Assembly (NCBI GenBank): GCA_030425785.1
Contig: JAUHYJ010000107.1
Coordinates: 1-9,268 of the forward strand
From: Acidimicrobiia bacterium
GTDB taxonomy: Bacteria > Actinomycetota > Acidimicrobiia > Acidimicrobiales > Ilumatobacteraceae
Direction: 5' to 3'
Length of the DNA: 9,268 nucleotides
The translations under genes were made by a program, and so were the position numbers. How positions within the stretch are numbered: the stretch's first letter is position 1; every line of letters begins with the position of its first letter. Below, piece by piece: positions 1-4,257 of this stretch. The notes below the pieces were generated by a model. It was given only the letters and a program-made list of their open reading frames with translations, was not told where the DNA came from and did not search any database.

Positions 1-686
1 CCGCCGCAGGTGGCGTGCTCGCGCTCCGATCACACCTGCTCGAAGAGCCGGTCGTGCTCACGGTCGACGCCGCCACCGACCCTGATCCGCCTGCGCCGAT
101 CACCGACTCGTCGTCGGTCGACCGCGTCGCCCCGCTCAGCATCCGCTTCGACGACGTCGGGATCGACGACCCGATCATCTCGGTCGGGCTCACCGACGAC
201 GGCGAACTCGAGGTGCCCGACGAGACCGAGGTCGGCTGGTGGGAGGACGGCTCGGCCCCGGGGCTCCCCGGAGCCACCGTGCTCGCCGCCCACGTCTCGT
301 GGAACCGCACGGCCGGGCCGTTCAACCGGCTCGCCCACGCCGAGCTCGGCGCCACGTTCGAGGTCGAGACCGGTGATGGCTTCGTCCGCACGTACCAGGT
401 CGTCGAACGGGCCCTGTACGGCAAGGACGAGCTGCCCGCCGATCGCATCTGGCGCACGACCGGACCGGAGGCGATCGTCCTGATCACGTGCGGCGGCGAC
501 TACAACCCCCAGATCCGCCGCTATCGCGAGAACATCGTCGTCTACGCCGTCCCGATCGCCCAACGCCCGGTGGACGGCATCCCCGGACAGGTCGGCGACG
601 GTGATGACGAGGACCCGAGTGACGCGCCCGAGCAGGTCGAGCGGGCCGCCGGCGTGTCGACGAGTTCGGCGTCCGCGACCGGCTGA
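1..686 (+). CDS. Class F-like sortase, 5' end outside the window
   Basis: Sortases are membrane-anchored transpeptidases on the outer face of the cell that cleave a sorting signal and attach proteins to the envelope. The reading frame is open from base 3, so the true start lies upstream; 227 residues are visible. The first visible residues (AAGGVLAL) look like the end of an N-terminal membrane segment. The sortase core runs roughly from residue 43 (APLSIRFDDVGID) to 183. The catalytic triad is complete: His97 in LAAHVSW, Cys163 in LITCGG and Arg175 in RRYREN. A short, single-domain core with a TCGG cysteine box fits the actinobacterial class E/F group, F being more likely. After the core comes an acidic, low-complexity tail of about 40 residues rich in D, E, S and A, ending at a TGA inside a 41-bp tandem repeat. 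No substrate with a sorting signal is visible nearby. Family is secure; class and substrate are inferred. Confidence 0.88.
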   Translation, partial: AAGGVLALRSHLLEEPVVLTVDAATDPDPPAPITDSSSVDRVAPLSIRFDDVGIDDPIISVGLTDDGELEVPDETEVGWWEDGSAPGLPGATVLAAHVSWNRTAGPFNRLAHAELGATFEVETGDGFVRTYQVVERALYGKDELPADRIWRTTGPEAIVLITCGGDYNPQIRRYRENIVVYAVPIAQRPVDGIPGQVGDGDDEDPSDAPEQVERAAGVSTSSASATG

Positions 687-758
687 CGGCAGACCGGACC
701 ACCCGGGCTCAGTCGTCGACCGGCTGACGGCAGACCGGACCAACCGGGCTCAGTCGTC
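677..758. repeat. 41-bp tandem duplication at convergent gene ends
   Basis: Copy 1 is 677-717 and copy 2 is 718-758. They differ at one base (C702 versus A743), and the first 8 bases of the unit recur at 759-766. The unit begins GACCGGCTGACGGC and ends CTCAGTCGTC. Copy 1 supplies the sortase stop (684-686) and copy 2 supplies the sigma-factor stop (752-750, minus strand), so the duplication spans the junction of the two convergent genes without changing either protein end. I see no convincing stem-loop in it. Confidence 0.93.
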
Positions 759-1490
759 GACCGGCTCGCCCAGGTACTCGTCGCGCAGGACGTCGAACGC
801 CTTGCGCAGCAACCGCGACACGTGCATCTGCGACACCCCGACGCGATCGGCGATGTCCGACTGGGACAACTCCTCGTAGAAGCGGAGCCGAACGATCTCG
901 CGCTCACGCTCGGGCAACGTCTCGATCAACTGCTCGACGACGTTCTCGTTCTCGACGTCGACGAACCCCCGCTCGCTGACCGAGGTCGCCCGCATCCGGT
1001 CGCTGGAGCCCTCGTCGTCGGGCCCCGGGTCGATGGTGCCGACGCGACGCGCCGTCGCCGCCGCCAACCCGGTGATCACGTCGTCGCGATCGACCTGCAG
1101 GTGATCGGCCACCTCGTCGACCGTCGGCGAGCGCCCGAGCGAGAGTGACAACTCGTCGTTCGCGCGCCGCACGGCGACGTGCAGCTCCTTCGCGCCACGG
1201 GGCACCTTCACCGCCCAGGTCGCGTCGCGGAAGTGGCGCTTGAGCTCGCCCTCGATGGTGCGCCCGGCGAAGGCCGAGAACGGCACGCCGCGATCGGGGT
1301 CGAACCGGTCGACGGCCTTGACGAGCGCCAACATCGCCACCTGCTCGAGATCGTCGTCGCGCCCGGCACCCGCGTGGTAGCGCCGGGCGATGTGGATCGC
1401 CAGGCCCATGTACTCCTCGACGATCCGGTTGCGCACCCGACGACGTCCGGTGCGTTTGAACTCCTGGAACAGCTCGTCGTCAGCGGCCAT
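750..1490 (-). CDS. RNA polymerase sigma factor, SigB/SigF/WhiG-like group 3
   Basis: This 246-residue protein directs RNA polymerase to an alternative promoter class. Region 2 spans about residues 20-95, with IVEEYMGLAIHIARRY, the core-binding stretch DDDLEQVAMLALVKAVDRFD, and GELKRHFRDATWAVKVPRG, which is nearly canonical for SigF/SigB proteins. Region 3 lies at about 97-145 (ELSLSLGRSPTVDEVADHL). Region 4 lies at about 185-240, with the helix-turn-helix LSQSDIADRVGVSQMHVSRLLRK. The length is normal for the family. The ATG at 1490 is preceded by a GGGG-containing, Shine-Dalgarno-like stretch. The gene starts 11 bp after the stop of the anti-sigma gene on the same strand, so the two are very likely cotranscribed. 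Sigma factors of this type use GTTT...GGGTA promoters, and two such promoters occur in the window (2013-2038 and 6688-6663). Orthology to a named SigF or SigB is not asserted. Confidence 0.95.
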   Translation of the reverse strand: MAADDELFQEFKRTGRRRVRNRIVEEYMGLAIHIARRYHAGAGRDDDLEQVAMLALVKAVDRFDPDRGVPFSAFAGRTIEGELKRHFRDATWAVKVPRGAKELHVAVRRANDELSLSLGRSPTVDEVADHLQVDRDDVITGLAAATARRVGTIDPGPDDEGSSDRMRATSVSERGFVDVENENVVEQLIETLPEREREIVRLRFYEELSQSDIADRVGVSQMHVSRLLRKAFDVLRDEYLGEPVDD

Positions 1491-1501
1491 CGTGCGCCCC
1501 G

Positions 1502-1882
1502 TCAGGCCGACGCGCCGGCGCGCTTCACGACGGTGAACGTGCCCCCGTCGATCGTGTACTCGTCGACGACGGCATCGAGGATGCGCCGTGCCAGTGCATC
1601 GAGGTCGTCATCGGCGAGGTCGGCCTCGACGCCGAGTCGCGAGCAGCGCACCGTCACCATCGACGGCGCCGGCTCGAAGGTGATGCGCAACCGCGCATCG
1701 TCACCTCCGTCGACATCGGACAGGACGGCGACCGCCTCGTTGACACCGAGGCGCAGATCGTCGATCGCGTCGACGGAGAAGCCGAGGTCGGCGCACACCG
1801 ACGCGGCCACGGCGCGCACCGTCGAGGCATGCCGGGTGTGGAGGGGGATCTCGAGGTCGACGTGATCGGACACGACGCTCAT
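1502..1882 (-). CDS. RsbW-like anti-sigma factor with degenerate ATP site
   Basis: This is a 126-residue protein of the small GHKL/RsbW fold, lying directly upstream of the sigma gene, where anti-sigma partners of SigF-type factors are normally found. It begins DHVDLEIPLHTRHASTVRAV, followed by helix DDLRLGVNEAVAVL (41-54), strands ARLRITFEP and MVTVRCSR, and helix LDALARRILDAVVDEY (94-109). In active RsbW/SpoIIAB kinases the N-box reads ExxxN; here Glu49 is kept but the Asn position is Val53. The DxGxG motif is replaced by CSRLGV, and no glycine-rich G2 box is seen. It may therefore bind its sigma factor without phosphorylating a STAS partner. Start: the frame is open up to 2029, but family similarity begins near residue 6. 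I chose the ATG at 1882. A GTG at 1873, 7 bases after TACGAT, is a good leaderless alternative. Confidence 0.82.
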   Translation of the reverse strand: MSVVSDHVDLEIPLHTRHASTVRAVAASVCADLGFSVDAIDDLRLGVNEAVAVLSDVDGGDDARLRITFEPAPSMVTVRCSRLGVEADLADDDLDALARRILDAVVDEYTIDGGTFTVVKRAGASA

Positions 1883-1886
1883 CGTA
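1881..1886 (-). promoter_or_regulatory. Possible leaderless -10 box for the anti-sigma/sigma operon
   Basis: TACGAT on the minus strand fits TANNNT. It overlaps the ATG at 1882 and lies 7 bases ahead of an in-frame GTG at 1873. If it is a real -10 box, translation would start at the GTG. No clear -35 box is visible, and no GGGTA-type promoter precedes this operon, so I see no sign of autoregulation by the SigF-type factor. Confidence 0.4.
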
Positions 1887-2012
1887 CGGGACCGAACGAG
1901 GTCGGCATCACGATCGGACGCCACGATGGGACGCCCCGAGGTGCGTGCGGACCAGCGGGCACCGTCGCGGCGGTGGGCGCGTGCGGACGACGTCCGGTGC
2001 GTTCCGTCCAGC

Positions 2013-2038
2013 GTTTCGTCCGCTACCACCCCGGGTAC
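2013..2038 (+). promoter_or_regulatory. SigF/SigB-type promoter ahead of the 24-residue peptide
   Basis: GTTT (2013-2016), a 16-nt spacer and GGGTAC (2033-2038) match the GTTT...GGGTA(T/C) consensus of SigB/SigF-class sigma factors. The -10 box ends 9 bases before the ATG at 2048, so the transcript would have almost no leader. The same boxes and spacing occur ahead of the csbD-like gene at 6688-6663. A matching sigma factor is encoded next door. Confidence 0.72.
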
Positions 2039-2047
2039 GACGACGTC

Positions 2048-2122
2048 ATGCTGTACACCATCTTCCTCGTCCTCGCCATCATCGCCCTGCTCGTGTTCAT
2101 CTTCGGTCGGGCCCGCGTCTGA
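2048..2122 (+). CDS. 24-residue hydrophobic membrane peptide
   Basis: This small gene encodes 24 residues beginning MLYTIFLVLAIIALLVF and ending FGRARV. Almost the whole peptide is one membrane-spanning helix, followed by a short basic C-terminus (R, R), which predicts a single-pass inner-membrane peptide with its C-terminus in the cytoplasm. There is no Shine-Dalgarno sequence. Instead the ATG lies 9 bases after the -10 box of a SigF-type promoter, consistent with a leaderless mRNA. A hairpin follows 12 bases after the stop and a larger one further on, so it looks like a monocistronic unit between the divergent anti-sigma and phosphatase genes. The frame extends upstream to 1829, but that part overlaps the anti-sigma gene antisense and includes the promoter. 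I do not recognise a family. Its function is unknown; a stress-induced membrane peptide is the inference. Confidence 0.6.
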   Translation: MLYTIFLVLAIIALLVFIFGRARV

Positions 2123-2134
2123 CGCTGCGTTGAT

Positions 2135-2150
2135 CGGGCCCTCGGGCCCG
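2135..2150 (+). terminator. Short GC hairpin after the small peptide gene
   Basis: CGGGCC-CTCG-GGCCCG forms a perfect 6-bp stem with a tetraloop, 12 bases after the stop codon at 2122. There is no T-tract, which is common for high-GC hosts. It may act together with the larger hairpin at 2191-2232. Confidence 0.5.
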
Positions 2151-2172
2151 CGGCACCAGCCCGCGGCGCCAG
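2147..2172. repeat. 13-bp imperfect tandem repeat
   Basis: CCCGCGGCACCAG (2147-2159) is followed directly by CCCGCGGCGCCAG (2160-2172), with one difference. It sits between the two hairpins of the intergenic region and has no visible function. Confidence 0.6.
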
Positions 2173-2190
2173 CGGCTCGGACGACCCGTT

Positions 2191-2232
2191 CGGAGGGACG
2201 GTGTCACCCGCTCGGGTGATTCCGTCCCTCCG
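2191..2232. terminator. Large two-tier hairpin before the phosphatase gene
   Basis: CGGAGGGACGG (2191-2201) pairs perfectly with CCGTCCCTCCG (2222-2232), an 11-bp stem. Inside, TCACCC (2204-2209) pairs with GGGTGA (2214-2219) around the tetraloop GCTC. The two stems are separated only by a 2x2 internal loop (TG/TT). No T-run follows. The likely role is to end transcription from the small peptide gene and insulate the phosphatase promoter at 2268. Confidence 0.65.
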
Positions 2233-2267
2233 TCGCGTCAGCGTGCACCCCCGGACTGGGCCGCCCA

Positions 2268-2273
2268 TAAGAT
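2268..2273 (+). promoter_or_regulatory. Leaderless -10 box for the phosphatase-STAS operon
   Basis: TAAGAT fits the actinobacterial TANNNT -10 box and lies exactly six bases before the ATG at 2280, so transcription should begin at or next to the start codon. No ribosome binding site is present. The -35 region (around 2244-2250) has no obvious consensus. The same six-base spacing recurs at 3863, 4246 and 8953. Confidence 0.62.
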
Positions 2274-2279
2274 CGTGCG

Positions 2280-3878
2280 ATGAAGTCCAGCGAGGGGCGC
2301 CGGATGTCGCTGCGTGTCCGCCTCGGCGTCGTGGCGCTCGTGTTCCTCACCGTGGTGCTCGTCGCCGTCGGGATGTCGGCGCTGATGGTGCGCTCGTGGA
2401 ACCAGACCGTCGACGAACGCGGCGAAGCACGCATGATCGCCGACGACGTCTCCGAACTGCGGCTCGCCTTCAGCGACCAGGAGACCGGGGTGCGCGGCTT
2501 CCAGCTCGACCCCGAGGACGAGTCGCTCCAGCCCTACCGCGACGGCGTCGCCGGCGAACGCCGCATCGTCCGGCGCCTGAACGACCGCGAGATCGACATC
2601 CCCGGGTTCGAGGCCCAGCTCGACGCAGCCATCGGCACCGGCGAGACCTGGCGCGACGAGGTCGCCGAACCGGTGATCGAGAACCCGACGGGCGGGTTCG
2701 ACGAAGGCGGCGCCCGCGCTCAGTTCGACGCGCTGCGCGTCCAGCTCGACGAGCTCGATCAACTCGTCACCGCGGAGCTGTCGATGCTCGATCGCGAGGC
2801 CGAGCGCATGCGACGCCTCCTCTTCACCGTGCTGTTCGCGTCCGCGCTCACCGCCATCGTCGGCACGGCCCTCGCCGCGAGCCTCTTTCGGCGCTGGGTC
2901 ACCCGCCCACTGGCCGAGATCAGCGCCGGCGCACGCCGGCTCACCGGGGACGACACGGTGCCGATGCCGCGCTTCGACGTGGCCGAACTGCAGGACGTCA
3001 GTGACGCCATCGACCAGCTCCAGGCATCGCTGCGCGCCGCGCGCGACCGTGCCGTTGCCGCCCTGGACGGGATCGAGCAGAGCGCCGTGCTCGCGATCCA
3101 GGTCCGCACCGAGCTGGCGGACGAGCTCGGCGAGATGCCCGACGGTTGGGACGCCCGGACCCTGCTGGTCCCCGCCGAGGGCGTCGTCGCCGGTGACTGC
3201 TTCGACATCGGCCTGCTCGATCAGGGCCGCATGTACGTCGTGCTCATCGACGTCACCGGCCACGGTGCCTCGGCGGCGCTGAACGCGCTCAAGGCGAAGT
3301 CGCAGCTGCGGGCCGCCCTGCGCAGCCGCCGCGGCCCGGGGCCGGCGCTCGACTGGCTCTCGCGCGAGATGCTCAAGGACGAACGCGCCGACCTGCTCAC
3401 CGCGTTCGTCGCGGTCATCGATCTCCCCTCGGGACGCATCCGCTACGCCAACGCCGGTCACCCACCGCCGCTGCTGTTCGACGGCACCGAGGTGCACCGT
3501 CTCGACCCCGGCGGCCCGCTCGTCGGCGCATTCGAGGCCAACTGGCCGACCACCGAGACCACCCTGCCGGACGGATCGACGCTGCTCGTGCACACCGACG
3601 GTCTGACGGACGTGGTCGGCGACGAACGCGAGCGCTTCGGCGACGAACGCCTCCGTGCCGCCATCACGACGGCCGACCCGCACCTGTTGCTCGAGCGTCT
3701 CGAGTCCGAGGTCGAGCTGTTCCGGCGCGGCACACGCACCGACGACATCACGGCGATCGCGATCCATCGTGCGGTCGCCGTCGACACCGGCGACGTGCAC
3801 CACGACGACGAGCACGCCACAGCGATGCCGAGTGCCACGGTCGAGGGGTCCGTCCGGGAGGATACGATGCGCTCATGA
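2280..3878 (+). CDS. Membrane CHASE3-HAMP-PP2C (RsbU/SpoIIE-like) serine phosphatase
   Basis: This 532-residue protein is predicted to dephosphorylate a STAS anti-anti-sigma factor in response to a signal outside the membrane. Order of parts: membrane helix (about 15-37, VVALVFLTVVLVAV); an extracytoplasmic CHASE3-like region (about 47-178) with the signature DQETGVRGF at 66-74; a second membrane helix (about 181-202); a HAMP linker (about 204-260, RRWVTRPLAEISAGARRL); and a PPM/SpoIIE catalytic domain (about 285-500). The metal-binding acidic motifs are present: GDCFD with Asp306 and Asp309, DVTGHG from Asp324, HTDGLTD with Asp440 and Asp444, and TDDITAI with Asp488 and Asp489, plus NAGHPPPLL. 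The enzyme should be active. The ATG at 2280 follows a leaderless -10 box; Met9 is a weaker alternative. Its stop overlaps the STAS start as ATGA. The ligand is unknown. Confidence 0.93.
   Translation: MKSSEGRRMSLRVRLGVVALVFLTVVLVAVGMSALMVRSWNQTVDERGEARMIADDVSELRLAFSDQETGVRGFQLDPEDESLQPYRDGVAGERRIVRRLNDREIDIPGFEAQLDAAIGTGETWRDEVAEPVIENPTGGFDEGGARAQFDALRVQLDELDQLVTAELSMLDREAERMRRLLFTVLFASALTAIVGTALAASLFRRWVTRPLAEISAGARRLTGDDTVPMPRFDVAELQDVSDAIDQLQASLRAARDRAVAALDGIEQSAVLAIQVRTELADELGEMPDGWDARTLLVPAEGVVAGDCFDIGLLDQGRMYVVLIDVTGHGASAALNALKAKSQLRAALRSRRGPGPALDWLSREMLKDERADLLTAFVAVIDLPSGRIRYANAGHPPPLLFDGTEVHRLDPGGPLVGAFEANWPTTETTLPDGSTLLVHTDGLTDVVGDERERFGDERLRAAITTADPHLLLERLESEVELFRRGTRTDDITAIAIHRAVAVDTGDVHHDDEHATAMPSATVEGSVREDTMRS
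3863..3868 (+). promoter_or_regulatory. Possible internal leaderless -10 box for the STAS gene
   Basis: TACGAT lies inside the last codons of the phosphatase gene, six bases before the STAS ATG at 3875. That is the spacing seen at the other leaderless starts here. A GGGAGGA purine run (3857-3863) also precedes the ATG, so the gene could be read both from the operon mRNA and from its own promoter. Confidence 0.42.
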
Positions 3879-4177
3879 GTCAGCCCGACGATCTGTTGAC
3901 GGTCGAGACGTCCGACGCCTTGCTCCGCGCCACCGGCGAGATCGATGCGCACACGGCGCCTCGTCTCACGAGTGCCATCGACGCCGCGGCCCCATCGGTC
4001 CGGCTCGATCTGTCCGGTGTCGAGTTCGTCGACTCGAGCGGACTGCGCGTCCTGATCGACGCCCATCAGCGCCTCGCCGAACAGGGTGGCGGGCTCACGA
4101 TCGTGACGCCGTCACCGGCGGTCGCCCGCCTGTTCGAGATCAGCGGCGTCACCGACTACCTCACCGTCGAAGCCTGA
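3875..4177 (+). CDS. STAS-domain anti-anti-sigma factor (RsbV/SpoIIAA-like)
   Basis: This 100-residue protein is a single STAS domain. In partner switching the unphosphorylated form binds the RsbW-like anti-sigma factor and releases the sigma factor. It shows the expected order: strand LLRATGEIDAHTAPRL (16-31), strand VRLDLSGVEFVDSSGLRVLI (42-61), then GGLTIVTPSPAVARLFEISGV. The phosphorylation site DSSG is intact (Asp53, Ser54, Ser55, Gly56), so it should be regulated by phosphorylation. It overlaps the phosphatase gene by 4 bp (ATGA), which fits translational coupling and an enzyme-substrate pair. A hairpin begins 12 bases after its stop. The partner kinase is uncertain, because the nearby anti-sigma factor lacks ATP-site residues; a kinase encoded elsewhere could act on it. 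Confidence 0.93.
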   Translation: MSQPDDLLTVETSDALLRATGEIDAHTAPRLTSAIDAAAPSVRLDLSGVEFVDSSGLRVLIDAHQRLAEQGGGLTIVTPSPAVARLFEISGVTDYLTVEA

Positions 4178-4189
4178 CCGATCGCTGCG

Positions 4190-4208
4190 GCGACGGCCAC
4201 GCCGTCGC
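4190..4208 (+). terminator. Hairpin after the STAS gene
   Basis: GCGACGGC and GCCGTCGC form a perfect 8-bp stem around CAC, 12 bases after the STAS stop. It lacks a T-run but is well placed to end the phosphatase-STAS transcript before the oxidoreductase promoter. A weaker 6-bp stem (CCGCCG 4218-4223 with CGGCGG 4235-4240) follows immediately. Confidence 0.6.
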
Positions 4209-4245
4209 GTCCGATTCCCGCCGGTCCGGGCCGTCGGCGGTGTCG

Positions 4246-4251
4246 TACGCT
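4246..4251 (+). promoter_or_regulatory. Leaderless -10 box for the molybdopterin enzyme
   Basis: TACGCT (TANNNT) lies exactly six bases before the ATG at 4258, and no ribosome binding site is present. A separate promoter here, after the hairpin at 4190-4208, suggests the oxidoreductase is not part of the phosphatase-STAS operon. Confidence 0.55.
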
Positions 4252-4257
4252 CGCGGC

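Larger units (their letters stand above)
1439..2003. repeat. Pair of identical 18-bp direct repeats
   Basis: The sequence GACGACGTCCGGTGCGTT occurs exactly at 1439-1456, inside the first codons of the sigma gene (residues KRTGRR on the minus strand), and at 1986-2003, between the anti-sigma gene and the small membrane-peptide gene. It contains the palindrome GACGTC. The second copy ends 9 bases before the GTTT box of the SigF-type promoter. It could be an operator pair or a coincidence of GC-rich sequence. Confidence 0.45.

Noticed and set aside
1883..2029. Extending the anti-sigma protein by 49 N-terminal residues
   Set aside because: The added part is Arg/Ser/Thr-rich without resemblance to the RsbW fold, which begins just after the chosen ATG.
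1829..2047. Extending the 24-residue peptide upstream to give a 97-residue protein
   Set aside because: The extension overlaps the anti-sigma gene antisense and includes the SigF-type promoter; only the last 24 residues look like a natural protein.
2238..3815. A 525-codon open frame on the minus strand opposite the phosphatase gene
   Set aside because: It mirrors the phosphatase codons, has no recognisable domain, and the plus-strand protein has complete CHASE3, HAMP and PP2C motifs. Long antisense frames are expected at this GC content.
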